DNA from: Ceratopteris richardii
Lineage: Eukaryota > Streptophyta > Polypodiopsida > Polypodiales > Pteridaceae
NCBI GenBank assembly: GCA_020310875.1
Contig: CM035423.1
Location: forward strand, 126,169,664 to 126,233,663
DNA: 64,000 nt
Reading direction: 5' to 3'
Shown here: positions 22,528 through 36,614 of the stretch, piece by piece
Numbering within the stretch: position 1 is the stretch's first letter
Layout: the number at the start of each line of letters is the position of its first letter
Program-made: the position numbers and the translations under genes
The notes under the pieces: model-generated
Seen by the model: the letters and a program-made list of their open reading frames with translations, nothing else
What the model was told of the DNA's origin: nothing
The model's database searches: none

Positions 22528-25200
22528 CTTGGGATCAGAGCATAATTGACATACACACTTAGTTTAGATGAGTGAGATTAGAAGATAGAATGAAGACAAG
22601 TTGGATGGATTTTTTAATTATCCCATGTGGAGTTTCATGATGATGAATATTTTAGTGACAAAGGATTTATGGAGTATTGTCAATGGATCCTTAACAAGAC
22701 CATACGAGAAGGCAAAGAAGGAGCTACAACTTCAAGAGGTACTGGAATTACTATTACAGAACCAACTGAAGAAGAGGTAACCGCTTCGACATCCAGAGTC
22801 ACAGGTAGGTCTTTACTTATAGTACCTCCTAGTGAAGATCAGGCAAGGTGGGATGCTAGAGATGCTTTAGCACTTTTATTCATAGCAACGAGTGTTAGAA
22901 AGCATATTCTACCATAGATCAGATCTTGCAAAAGTTCTAGACAAGCTTGGTTGAAGCTTGAGAATCTTTTTCAAAGCAGAAATCTTGCTAAGAAAGCTCA
23001 CTTGAGGAGACAACTAGCAAATACAAGGATGACGGTTGGTGAGTCAATTCAAACCCACATTACGAGACTCGTTGACTTGAGAGATCAACTTCTAAATATA
23101 GGAGTTGAGATATCAGATGAAGAAATGGTAAATACGATGATTAATTCACTTCATATTTCATATCAATCTTTTATGACCACTCTTACCCTTACCACAAGAG
23201 ATAAAGAGGTCACATTTGAAGAGCTAGAGTTGTTGTTTCTTCAAGATGAAGATCAGTTGAAGGGAATGGAAGAGAATGAAGAAGCACTTTTATCTTCATT
23301 AAAGGGTAAGAAGAAGAAGGAGAAGAAGGAAAAGCAATCCAAGAAGGAAAGTAGGTCCCTCTCACCTTCTACTTCAGTTTTCTATATCTACTACATCTAA
23401 AGAGAATTCTTCTAAGAAGAAGGAAGTAATATGTTATTACTGCAAGAAACCTAGACATATTAAGTCAGCATGTTATAAAAGGATTGCAGCAGAAAAGAAA
23501 AAGGCATCACGTAATGTTGCAGAAGATGATAAAAAAGGAAAATCTCAAGGTGATTCTTATGCTTGTATCACCATTGAGGAAGTAGCTTTTGATTAGGCAA
23601 CTTTACAAGTTCTTTCAGCAAGTCCTTGGATATTTGACTTAGGTGCTACAAAGCATATGACATGTTGTAGAGATGTGTTTTCTTCTCTTTCCTATTCTTC
23701 AGGTAGAAGAGTTACTATTGCAGATGGCAATGATTTGGATGCTGTGGGAATAGGTACAATAACCCTAAAGTTAAGAGAAGGTGGTAATTTTCATATTTTA
23801 GATGTTCTTTATGTACCTAAAATCAAGAAGAATTTACTATCTATATTTGCATTTTTAAGTGATGGTTTTAAAGTTGTATTTGAGAGAGATCTTTGTAAGA
23901 TCTTATCACATAAAGATGACAAGTGTATTTTACAAGGTGAGCATAGAGGAGGGATCTTTGTTTTGTCAAAAATCAGTCAGGCATATGCGGTCAAATCTTC
24001 GTCACCGATGGAAGATATGAAGCTATGGCATGAAAGATTTGGACATATTAGTTTTGGAGCTCTCAAGAGTATCAAAGACAGAGGTATGGTTGATAGTTTA
24101 CCCTCATTCAAGCTACCTGATGATTCACATATATGTGAAGGTTGTCTTGAAGGTAAGATGCATAAACTAACTTTCAAGAAACATGGTCATATTACAGCTA
24201 CCAGGAAATTGTAGATTATTCATTCAAATGTGAATGGATCTATGAGAGCAGACTCTATTCAGGGTTTTAGGTATTTTGTTCTATTTGTTGATGATTTTAC
24301 GAGATACTCATGGATCTATGGTCTAGACATTTCTAGATTCTAAGAAGTGATAGAGGTGGAGAATACTTGTCAAATGAGTTCCAGACATTTCTTGATGAGA
24401 AAGATATTACTCAACACCTTATTATTGCTTATACGCCTCAGCAGAATGGTGTTGCAGAAAGAAAGAATAGAGTACTTGTTGAAATGATGCGGATCATGAT
24501 GGCGTCCAAGAATCTTTCACCAAAATTCTAGTTTGATGCAGTACATATGGCTAACCACATTTTAAACAAGTCATCTACAAAAGCTTTAAAGGTAATCACA
24601 CCATATGAAGCTTATTATGGTAGAAAACCAAATGTGAGTTACTTCAAAGTGTTTGGATCACTTTCATATGTACATGTTGAGAAAAAGGACCGAGGAAAAC
24701 TAGATGTAAAGGAAAAGAAAGCTATTTTTATTGGATATCCTCTTGAAAGTAAAGGATACAGGTTTTATGTTCTAGAGACAGGTGAAGTTATTCTTTCATG
24801 TAATGCTTATATTGCTGAAAATAAGGTTTATGATAAAGAAGTAGAAATTCCAGAGTTCATAGTTAAAATGACTATGGTTTTTTTATAAAGATTTTGGATG
24901 TACATGTTCAGCCATATCAGGAGGGATTTCAAATTCCTAGGATTCAAGAAAAAGTTGAAGAAAGAGGAATTTCACAACCTTCTACATAGTCAGTTCCATA
25001 AGAGACTTTGATTCCAAAAATGGAAGAAGTTAGAGTTCCAGAAAGTCCTAGTACCTCGATTTGATATTCATGATATTTTGGCACTTATGACTGTTGAAGA
25101 TGAACCTGCATGTGTTAAAGATGCACTTAACATTCCTATTTGGAGAAAAGCTATGCAAGAAGAGATTGATTCTATTCATAAGAATCAAACTTGGCAGCTT
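22528..25200 (+). mobile_element. Ty1/copia fossil A: gag, protease, integrase, start of RT
   Basis: Primer site at 22530. Gag pieces lie at 22627-23400, including ARDALALLFIATSV and TRLVDLRDQLLNIG. A knuckle CYYCKKPRHIKSAC is near 23435. Protease WIFDLGATKHMT is near 23630 and FLSVLYVPKIKKNLLSI-like DNA follows near 23810. The pre-integrase LWHERFGHISF is near 24030, and integrase YTPQQNGVAERKN lies near 24430-24480. GRKPNVSYFKVFG and GYPLESKGYRFY follow, then the RT entry WRKAMQEEIDSIHKNQTWQL near 25140-25200, where it abuts copia B. Old and broken, with about eight breaks or more. Confidence 0.8.
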
Positions 25201-28200
25201 ATGCTTCATGCTTTATATTTCATTCTTGCATGACCTACTTCTTGGTCATACACATCTAGTGGTGGATATGTCAAAGCTTTGGAGATTCCTATGTACCACA
25301 TGGAGTCATCCTACTCCTATTACAATTATATATCATATCAAAAGGAGGATTTGACTACGATCATGAATGCTACACATGAAGTAACAAAACAAGACCAAAG
25401 AGTATTCTACATTGACTTGGGGTGTAGCAATCACCTTAGTGGCAACATTGCCTTGCTGAGTGACATGGAAGAAAAGGTGCATGGAAACATAGTTCAAAAT
25501 CAAGAGCATTGGATCAGTGAAGAAAAAGAATGGGAGTTCACTATTAAGCAATGTACTTTATGTTCTCACAATTCCAAAGAATTTAAGCAGTGTAGGACAA
25601 ATTGTTGAGAAAGGATATGAAGTCAGCTTCATTAATGGAGTTTATGCGAAAGATCCAAATCAAGAATATAAGAGCATTATTGTAGGTAAAAAAGAAGGAA
25701 GACTTTTTACCCTCAAGGTACAAGGTAATTTAGGGACATGCCTTGTTCACTTATGGAAATCAAAAGATGCCTGAGTTGGACCTATGACACAAAAGGTTAG
25801 GTCATGTTAAGGAGAAAGGTATAAAGGATATAGAAAAGAAGGAATTAGTGCTAAGCTTACCCAATATTCAAGTTCTACACGTGACATACAAGTGTGAGGC
25901 TTCTCAATTAGGTAAAGCTCACAAACAATCATACAATAAGCAAGGATTCATACATACAAACATGCTTGAATTAATACACGTAGATGTATGTGGTCCTTTA
26001 AAGGACTATAGAATCAGTGGATCTAGATATTATGTTTTTTTTGTATATGATGATGCAACAAGATGGATCACACTTTATATGATCAAGGATAAATATGAAG
26101 CGTTCAATACATTTAAGCACTATCATGCTTATGAAGAAAGGATTACAACACTACTTGTGCGAGAGTATTTCTCCAAAGAATTTGATGACTACTTGTGGAA
26201 TGCATGTATAAAAAGAGAAGTAACATGCATGTATTCTCCACAAAAAACGAAGTTTCAAAGAGAAGAAATAGAACTCTTGTGGACTTTGCTAGATCCATGA
26301 TGAAAGAGAAGATTTTTCCTAATTACTTGTGGGTAGAAGTTGTTAACACTACAACCTATCTTGTGAATAGGTTACCTTGCAAAGGTTTGGATGAAATCTC
26401 TCCTTATGAAGCATGGTGGGGTAAGAAACCTACTCTTGATCATTGCTAAATATTTGGATGTTTGGCATATGCTTATGTTCCTTCTCAATATAGACATATT
26501 CTAGAACCCAAGGTAGAAAAGTATGTCTTTATAGGGGTATGTTGATAGAAAAATGGGTTAGAGGTTGTGGAGTCCATCCACAAAACAATTTCTTGTTTCC
26601 AAAGATATGATATCTAATGAGAAAAGTAAATGGTATATGGGTTCAAATAATAATCATGCATATTTAGAAGAAATCGTGAAGACAAGGAAAGGAAAATCAA
26701 AGATGGAGGTATATGAAGATGAAAGTGATGATGACAGATATAGAAATGAAGTGCATATTGGAGATGAATATATAGCAAGATTCGAATTTAGAGCATAATG
26801 AGGCAAAGACCTCAAAAAGTGAAAATATAAGAAGGTCATCAAGAGAGAAAAGAAACCTATAAGCTAAAGCTATGACACTTCTTATATTACAACCAAAGAT
26901 TATGCATACATATTGAAAACAGATGAAGATCCATCAAAATATTTAGAAGCTAAAGGCAAAGAGAATTGGGAAAGAGCAATGAAGAAAGAGCATGATGCTC
27001 TACTTGAGAATGATACATGGTACTTTGTACCTAGCCCAAGGAACCAAAAGGTAATTGGATGTAAATGGGTGTATAAATAAAAAAGATTTGCAGATGGAAA
27101 GGCATCTAGATATAAAGCTAGACTAGTGATCAAAGGATATGCTTAGACATAAGGTGTGGACTATGACAAAAATTATAATTCAGTGGCTAAAATGTCTACC
27201 ATTAGAACATTGAAAGCTATTGCAGCTTGCAAAGGATGGAAATTGTCACAACTGGATGTAAAAAATGCTTTTAATTGGATATATTGCAGATGAAGTATAC
27301 ATGGAGTAGCCAAAGGGATTCAAAGATCCAAATGAACTAGATTGTGTGTGTAAGCTCCAAAGATCTTTGTATGGTTTGAAGGAGGCCCTAAGGGCTTGGA
27401 ACTATAGACTTGTGAAATTCTTAAATGAACTTGGATATCAAGCTTCGAAGGAAAATAATAGCTTACTAGTGAAAGCAAGTGAAGATGTGTACATATATAT
27501 TTGTATCTATATTTATGAGATTATACTTATAGGAATAGATATTCAATGAGTCAAAAAGCTTAAGAAACAAATGGAAAAAGAGTTCAAGATAAGTGTCTTG
27601 GACAATTTATCTTACTTCCTAGGAATGGAGATCATATACACTCAACATGGAGTGTATGTTACACAAGAAAGGTATTTGAAGAACCTACTATTGAAATTCA
27701 ACATGGAAAATTGTAGACCCTCAACAACTCCATTATAGGTAAATCATAAGTTAAGTAGGTATGGAGGTGAAGAATTCAAAGAAATGAAGATATATCAAAG
27801 TTTGGTAGGTAGTCTCATATATGCTACCTTGACAAGACCAAATCTTTCATATGCAATTGGTATTCTATCACAAGTTATGCATTACCCAAAGAAAGCTCAT
27901 TGGATTGTAGCTCAAAGAGTGCTAAGATATATAAAAAGGACTTCTAATACAAGTTTGTACTATGGTTTCACTTCTGATACTAGACTTAAAGTGTTTAGTG
28001 ATGCAGATTGGGTAGGTAGTAAAGATGGTAGAAGATCTACTCATGGCTACTTATGCTACATTAGAGATAAGCCAATATCATGGTGTTCTAAGAAGTAACA
28101 CATAATTGCTTTATCATCCACAGAGGTTGAGTATAAAGGCATGGTAGAGCTTGAAAAATAAGTACTATGGATGAAGACTTTGATGAAGAGTCTTGGAGTT

Positions 28201-28462
28201 GAACACCATGATAACATGAGTTCACTTTACTTGGCAGCTAATTCTATTTTTCATGTCAAGACTAAACACATTGAGAACCAATATCACTTTCTAAGGGAAA
28301 AGATACTTGACAAAGAGATTGAAGTCATTTATACTCCAACAAAAGAATAGGTGCCAGATATGTTAACTAAGAGTTTAGATGGGCAAAAGTTACAAAGATT
28401 AAAAGAAATGGAAAGAAGAAGAAGAAGAAGAACATAATTACAATTAGTGATTGAGGGGGAGT
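25201..28462 (+). mobile_element. Ty1/copia fossil B: protease, integrase, RT and RNase H parts
   Basis: Starts within the protease region (YIDLGCSNHLSGNIAL near 25410), close kin of the copia at 37.8-39.8 kb. Integrase reads VDVCGPLKD near 25980, with later parts to 26450. RT lies around 27050-27650 (CKWVYK, KLQRSLYGLKEA, SYFLGMEI). RNase H lies around 27790-28380 (VGSLIYATLTRP, FSDADWVGS, SWCSKK, KTKHIE). A purine tract ATTGAGGGGGAG ends it at 28461, just before the 3' LTR. Old and broken, with about ten breaks or more. Confidence 0.8.
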
Positions 28463-29180
28463 TGTTGGTGTAAACCAATCACAAATTGATGTTTATGAAG
28501 ATCATAGAAGTCAAGCAAGTATTTGGATAGAGACAAAGAGAAGTTTTGTTGTAGACAAATATAAAGAAGAATGAAGATAGTTATGAATAAAGAGTTTGAG
28601 ATTTGACTGTGCATATATTCACTTCAAAGGATCCTAATTAGTGTACCATATTTATAAATAATTTAGGCAATCAATAACACAAGTGAACAATGTATTAATC
28701 ATGATCCAGTTACAAATTCATGGCTATATAAGTCAATCAAGTTATTAGAAATTGAGAGAGTTCATTGCCATAGTGAAGATAGATGTGTCGAGAAAAATCA
28801 ATAGATTTAAAGCTCAATCTAATTCACATTTCTCTCAGGATGATCATGTGGATAAAAAATCCTTATACACAGATCTAATTCAATGTAAAGCTAAGTTTTG
28901 GTTAAAGTTTTGTGTGTTGATTCCTTCCATAGTGTGTGTATGATTCATAGGAACATTCACATGTCAAATCTCTAAAGTGAAGACTCATAAATGACACATC
29001 TCATTGATCAATGATTTGCTTAGATCTCAATCATGCATGTAATTTTTTTGTGTTTAAGCATTATAAATCTAAGTTACAAGATAAGGAAGATATGGCTAAA
29101 AGAATTTTGAAAAACGGGTTGTATTCTCAAAGAAATCTATGTTAGAAGTCACCTATGTTAAAGTTATCATTGTTGGATAT
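28463..29180 (+). repeat. 3' LTR of copia fossil B (end approximate)
   Basis: Starts TGTTGGTGTAAACCAATC directly after the purine tract. The LTR at 36615-37559 starts TGTTGGTGCAAGGCAATC and shares further blocks (for example CCTTCCA-AGTGT), so both belong to one family. The 3' end is blurred before the microsatellite. Confidence 0.6.
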
Positions 29181-29299
29181 CAATTTTGGGCACACTTTTG
29201 ATTAGACAAAGTTTTAACAAGTGTATATTGTACCTCAAGGCCATGCAAGGATCATAAAAAGATTCTTGTCTAATTTGAAGCATTAAAATTTGTGTTATT

Positions 29300-29715
<416 letters not shown>

Positions 29716-29719
29716 GTTA

Positions 29720-31157
29720 TAGGGTGTGCATCAAGGGTGGTTATGATTGATGATGTCAATGGATCAAAATTGGAACCCTAATTCTAAAAAAAAGGCACAT
29801 AGCCAATCATTCTTAGGGTAATGGAATGCTCTATAAACAATTTCGATGTTAGAATGTTCAAATTTTGAATCAAATATAGATAATATTGAAAAAAAATTGG
29901 CATCTAAAGATTCATTTGAGATGTCCATGGCATTACACTCTTCTCAAGTAATTAGCTTCATGAGGATCATATTTGAATGATGTGCATATATTTTTGATGT
30001 AAAATGCATGGTGGTGCAAGAGTAAGTTCTCCGATCCAACAAATGCAAAGGTGGATCACAAATAATAGCCACAAGTGAATTTCCTCATGTATTTAGAAAT
30101 TTTACTTGGTTTTGGATAAGAAAAAGAGCATAAATTATGGTTGTTAGCAAGATCATATCTATAGATTGTATCAACGACAAGTTGATTAAATCATCAACGG
30201 AAAGCCATGTTGCAACTTCCAAGGAAAAATATTTTGTTTTTTGATATTTAAATGGTTGCTTATCTTCATGGATTTTAGCCCTCAAATGCTCATTTGTAGA
30301 TGTTGAGACTTCCAATATTTGTGTTATAAGAACTAAAGAAACTATATCTCCATAATTTAACTTCTTTCCCTTAAATTATAATTTATCCCTAGAAGATGCA
30401 TCCTTCAAATTGATAGTTATAATGTGCAAAACTTCCAAGATCTATGTTTGAAAAATTGGATCAAGTGTATCCTCAGGATTCAAAATGTATCCTTGACTTG
30501 GTTTCCTTAAGAAATTGATTCTCATACTCAATTTGATTATAAATAACTTCATCCATATTATTTATATGAGGCATGGATACCAAAATGTCCTTTAATTCGT
30601 CTTTGGTACCACAAAAGAATTGATTATTTAGCTATTTTTCTTCATATGTAGTTTCATGAACAATTCCTTGAAATCTATGGCCATAGGTTGCGACTTGTCT
30701 ATCATGTCTTCATAGTCTTCGTTCTAGATCTTTGCATTGTTGTTCTTAATGCTTGAAAGATGATTGGATTGATTTGAAAATGAAATCCTAAGGAAGAAAT
30801 ACCCAAGAGAGATGAGGTAAGTAAATAAAAAGAGATGGTTATGGAAAATATTTGATTTTTTTCTTAATAATGATAATTATAAAGGTGGACTTGTCGATTC
30901 ATTTATTATCAAAGTAGAGATTCTCTGACAATATAGATGACTTTAGATTCGGGAATACAAGGTAAAGATACGTAAATTTGAATTGATGTTTATTCATGAG
31001 CAAAGGCTTGCCTTAAAAAAATCATAGAGAGAGGTTGCCTTTAAGTAGGTGGTTGTGCATGGGTCGTCATTGGCCACATGGTGGACTAGCATGCATACAT
31101 GGGTTGGTACACAAGCTACATTGATGCAATGCATACAAATCCAACCAAAGTAAATTA
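29720..31157. other. Spacer, no recognised gene
   Basis: AT-rich. The longest frames are under 80 codons (for example 30085-30315 minus, unrecognised). A minus-strand stretch at about 30530-30760 can be read as a stop-interrupted peptide (IDFKELFMKLHMKKN) that may be a decayed coding relic, but I cannot place it. Confidence 0.35.
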
Positions 31158-34100
31158 TGTTGGAGTTGTCTATGGAAGCACACAAACATCATAAGGAATT
31201 AGAAGAAGTTTGGAGCACAACATAACACAAGATGTATTACCAAGTGAATGTATAGAGATAAGTCACCCATTAGGGTTATAGGTGTATATACAAGTTGGGG
31301 GGAAAAACCTCCTAAAGAGGAAAAAATGTGCTATATCAACAAATCCACTTTGGGAGTGATGCGGAGAACAAGGAGGTGGCACTCATGTATAAGGAAGTGC
31401 CAAGTTATGTGAAAAGAGATCAATCCACAAAAGGGAGTAAGTCCAAAACTTTGCAAAAAGCTTCAAAATTCTCCCTAGGCAAAGCCTTTGTGAAAAGTTA
31501 TGCACCATTATCCTATGTGAGCACGTAAGCCAAACTGATCTCTCCATCAAATAACCTCTCCCTAACATAATGATAGTGCACCTCAATGTGCTTTGTGCAA
31601 GCATGGAACACAGGGGTCCTAGCAATTGCCAATGCACTCTGATTGTCAGTGAAGATGGTGATTGTAGAAGATTGACCAAACACCCAAATCAACCAAAAAA
31701 CAACTGATCCAGACACACTCAGTAGTCATTGTGAAAGCTTCCCTATACTCAACCCAACAACTAGAAGTGTCCACAATAGGCTTTAGGCTTCTTCTTGCTC
31801 AACCAACATATGAATGAGCTATCAAGCATGAAGGAAAAACCATTGGTGGACAAAAATCATGTAAATCTAGTAGTAATGATCCCTCTTTCAAAAAAAATTT
31901 CCAAGTAGTCCGGTACCACCCAAGTAGTGAAAGATGCACTTAACCACCTACCAATGCTTGATACTTGAGCAATGCATAAACCTGCTCATCTAAGAGACAA
32001 CAAATTGAATATCAAGTTGATTCATGCATGAGTAAATCAAGCATCCAATAGCTTGCTGATAGAGAACAACATCAAATCCATTTTGTGCATCATGAAAACT
32101 CAATTGTAAACATGTTTCCATAGGAGTGGCAATAATCGTCAAGGCCAAAATGTTGCAATAATGTGTCAATATATTTTGTTTGACATAAAGCTATTCTTTC
32201 ATCAACTTGCATAAACTAAATTTCCAAATAATGATGCAAGTGCCCCAAATTTGACATTGCAAAAGAGGCATGCAAATCAAACTTAAAGTCAGCAATATGC
32301 TTCTCATTAGGACCAGTAATCAAGATGTCATAAACATATACAACGATGATCATAAGCACATCATCTACATGCTTAGTATATAAGGTGCTCTTAGTTGGAT
32401 TGTTCTCAAAACCATGTGCAATCAAGTAGGCATGTATCTTTTCATATCATGCACATGGTACTTGCTTCAAAGCATATAATGCCTTTTTCATTGTTTTCAT
32501 GCCCTTTCTACACAAAACCATGGAGCTGGAATAGGGATACTTCTTCATGTAAATTATCATTTTGAAATACAATTTTAATATCCAATCGATATACATTCCA
32601 ACCATGATGAGCTGCAAGTGCACAAATGCTATGAACAATGGTCATTCGGCATGTGGGAGCAAATGTCTCATCAAAATCAATGCCTCTCTCTTGAGCATAA
32701 CCTTGGGAAAAAAGCATGGCTTTGTACATGTCAATTGTTTCATGTGGCTTGCATTTCAGCTTGTATACCCATTTAGTACCAATGGCCTTTTTTCCTAGAG
32801 GAAAATCACATAAAGACCAAGTACCATTCTTCATAATAGCATCATAGTCTGATCACATAGCAGCCATCCGATTTTTTTAATTTTGTGTTTCATCAAAAGA
32901 AATAGGCTCATTATCATCAAAAAGACTAGAGACAACCATCGCATAGCAATTTGATGCAAAGGAAGCACCATGAGAGCCTGAACAAGTACTATAGGACAAA
33001 GGTGCACCTAATTTGCTATCTCTCAAAATTTGCATTAGCCATTTAGGCATAGTTTTTGTCTCTCTATATTAGTCCTCTCATCAACAAGTGTATCATGTAA
33101 ATCAGCATTAGAAATTGAATGATCTACATCATTATTTGAAACTTTGTAAAGGTTATGAGATTGCCTCATTTGGACCAACACTTGACTATCCACCTATAAA
33201 AGGAGGAATCAAAGTTTCTCCTTAGTACAGAAAAGTAATGGTTGATTTGCATCTTCCACAAAAACAACATCATGAATAACAAAATGCATTTAGTATGTGG
33301 ATGATAAAGATGATAGCCTTTGCTTTTAGAGCTATACCCAACAAAAATACATTTCACTACTTTATCATCCAATTTCTTGCATTGTTGTTCATGCACTAAT
33401 GCATATGCCAGACAACCAAAGATACGCAAATGAGCAACAGATGACTTGCGAGCATGCCAAGCCTCATATGGAGTGATCAATTGTAGCGCTTTGGTGGGAC
33501 GCAAGCTAAGCACATATGTTGCACACATAACAACCTCAAGCTAGAATCTCTCTGGTAAAGCATGAATTTTGACCATACACCTCACCACCTCCATAAGAAA
33601 TTTATTCTTTCTTTCAGCAACTCCATTTCTTTGAAGTGTATATAGAACTATTCATTGATGTTTTATCCCATGTGGGGAAAGAAATGCATTAAAATAAGAA
33701 GACATGTATTCCCCCCCTCAATCAAAATGGAGGGTGTCCAATTTACATACTGATAGATTTTTAGCCATAACTAGTAACTATTTGAAGCATGTAAAAACTT
33801 CGGAATTTGCTTTAAGTGGATACACCCATGCATGCCTAGAGAAATTACCAATAAAGGTCACAAAGTAAAGGTAGTTCCCAAAACAAGGTGTCTGCATAGG
33901 ACCACAAACATCACTATGAACAAGATGCAATTTATCAACAACTCAAACTGAACCATCTTTTGGGAAGGAGGAACACTACATTTTGCCCAAAATACAACCT
34001 TCATAGACATGTTTACAAGATGCCTCAAGTTTGGGTAAAGAGGACTCCATTTCATATTTCTGCAAGCATAACAAACTAGCAAAATTTAGATTACCAAAGC

Positions 34101-34390
34101 ATGCATGCCAAAGCTTTGCATCTGAGATAGCCTGAAAATCTTGAATTGCACATACTAAATCATTCACAATTTTCACATACTCAATGAGCTTATATATCCC
34201 ATGACATAAAATTCTAGAATCAATAATGACATTGCCATTTGAGAGATCATGAACTACACACGTATCATCAACAAATTTGATAAACAAGACAATATTGAGT
34301 AATCTTGAAATGGACAATAAATTTTTCTTGAAAGAACTACCATCAATTGTAGTCAGACCATTGAATAGAGCTAACTTCGCCAACATAGAT
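31158..34390 (-). mobile_element. Older relative of the 13.4-kb copia, minus strand, one LTR
   Basis: The LTR at 31158-31341 (TGTTGG...CAACA) matches the 13373 LTR in sequence and order. The interior runs colinear with the 13.4-18.5 kb copia on the minus strand: RNase H (FTDNQSALAIA near 31650), RT (VYVYDILITGPNEKHIADFK near 32320; GTKWVYKLKCKPHETID near 32770), integrase (VGYSSKSKGYHLYHP near 33330; DVCGPMQ-like near 33900) and the protease/gag boundary (KNLLSISRLL near 34310). It is much more decayed than its relative, with well over ten breaks. No second LTR was found. Confidence 0.85.
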
Positions 34391-34399
34391 ATCCTCTTG

Positions 34400-36614
34400 G
34401 ATGAGTTTATTGGTTAATTTTCAAAGAGTGGATTCACGCATGGAACTTCATCTTTAATCGACAATTTTAAATGGGCAATCCATAAAACCATAAGGCTAAC
34501 AACCCCTTACGAGACAAAAATGATCTTTTTGTTTTTACATAGCTCATTAAATGGAGGATTAAGGACTTTGGTATACATTAAGAGGCTTGAAAAAATTTAC
34601 TCATGCCTAAAAGAGTGCATAGACATCCTTGAAAACTCTGAGAAGGATTTAAAGTTGCCACATACTTCACCCAAGTAAAAAAAAAATCTCTAATGTAGCC
34701 TATTCCCATACACCATCTATGGACACGTTGGTAGAATTATTGGCTAAAAGCATTGGGGTGTAGACTCACAACATTTCTAAACCATATCCTCCTCAAATTA
34801 CAAGGAAACCTATGTTGAGAGAAGGGGATCACCCAACCCAAGCTAGTACTTAGATTATAGTCTCCAACATAGCCCTTTTACTTATGGGAAACCATAGATG
34901 CTGAGAGATGTCTTGTATTGCTATATTCAGAAGAATTTTAACAATCACACAATAGAAATTTTTCCCTATAATAGACAGTAGGTGAGGAAGCATCCACAAT
35001 ATCCATATGCACCATATGCTTATCGTCTAAGAGATTAAGAAAGAGAGGTTGCAAGGTACCTTGAATATCAAGGATCCCCTCTAGCTCAGAGAATGGATGA
35101 ACAAGAGAATTACCCTTCACCTCAACTTGTCCTGAGATAACAACCTCCTTATCCTTAGAATGTGGAGCTTGTTAAATATACCCAATTGAAAGTCAAGCCA
35201 GAGTAGACTCTAGTGCTAGTTACTCCAACTTTCAATATGGACTCATGCAATGAGGGCTATTATATCCATTATTCTGAGTGTTGCTACAATGGGAATCCAC
35301 CCAATGCTTATGGAAGCTCATATGAACAACAATACTATGAGTACATAAATTATTTAGATACATATGGAGTAGAGTATGCTACTTGATGTATGCAATTCCT
35401 AGGGCTCTGGCTACAATTCACCAAAACCCTAATCATTATCCCCAAAGGGATCATGCTATCATTCTGGTGGGGACCATTTCATCAAAGATTGTTCCAAACC
35501 TAATTCACCTCCTATAGGAAAGTGTGAAGGGTATTGTGCAGACTATGGCAAAGAACATTTCTTTGGAGATTGTCCTAAAATTCAAAACCATTCATAAACC
35601 TACAAAAATCAACGCGATTGAGGTGATTGATGATTCAAGAAGTGAGTTAGACAGTGTGGTACATGTAAAAGCTATAACATGAGCCTAAGATAAAAATGAA
35701 GAATCCAAAGTTCGTCTAAGTGAGAGTGAATCCAAAATCTCTAAAATTCAAGTACTTAAAGATCCATTACTTGAAGAATTCTTAGAGCCCTCATAATTAT
35801 ACTACATAAGAAAGGCACAAACATGGAAGAATAAAGGAGAGAAAGTCTAAAAAACAAAGGGGCAAAATGACTCAAAGAATTAGAAAGAGAGCAAAAATAA
35901 GATTCCAAACCCAAAGAGAATGCCTCTTTACACAACAAAATTGAAAGATCTACACAAACATAGAAGTACAAGATGAGGAACAAATGTGGAACCAAGAAAA
36001 ATCAACTCTAATAGATCCTAAGCTTGAAGATTTTAATATGATGTTGAAATCTTATCACTCAAGACAATGATAGGAAAAAGTCCTCAACAACATGAAAAGT
36101 GTTATCCCAGGGGGATTGGAGAAGAAGAAGATTGTGATGTGGAAGAGCTTCATAAAATTTACTCTAGCTTTGATAGAAACACCACCAACCCCCATTCATG
36201 ATACTTGTATTCCAAAGGTTGAGTTCCAAGACTTCCGTCAAGAACAAGTGAAAGTAGAAGAACACCTATATGAGAACATACCTCATATAGAAACAATAAA
36301 ATATGACAAGAGAATGACATAGATTCCATGGTCCTAGAAGTGAGTGAGCATTGGCCTCAAGACCTTTGGGAAAAAGTGCAAGCAACCAAATCTGACAAAG
36401 AAAGTAAAGTTCAAACCTCATTCATGGAGATAGAACTAGGGGAAAATCCATATTCATTAGAAAATTCCTCTATGTTTGAGGGAAGCTCAAGCCTATGTAT
36501 AACGGGATATAATGCAATCCGCTTAAGGAATTTACCCAACTATACCAAAGAATACGAGAAAACCTCTCACTACCATCATGCTCTTACCATGAGATGCAAA
36601 AGGCCAATAATTAT
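34400..36614 (+). mobile_element. Old Tat-like gypsy gag relic, plus strand
   Basis: Stop-rich DNA that aligns in order with the gag of the young element at 42.5-46 kb. MDTLVELLAKSIGV near 34715 parallels IEDLAEKVAQKLGV. DHFIKDCSKPNSPPIGK near 35480 and CADYGKEHFFGDC near 35545 parallel the two later zinc knuckles (HFIKDC; CADCGKEHIIKDC). AITxA-type DNA follows. The open pieces at 36092-36322 and 36328-36693 correspond to the linker before protease (LPNYT...RPIIIVG against LPQFT...APTIIV). The copia LTR begins at 36615. Very old, with very many breaks. Confidence 0.65.

Noticed and set aside
22627-25200. Host signalling or RNA-binding gene (knuckle protein)
   Set aside because: The knuckle is followed by copia protease and integrase motifs, so this is a retroelement gag.
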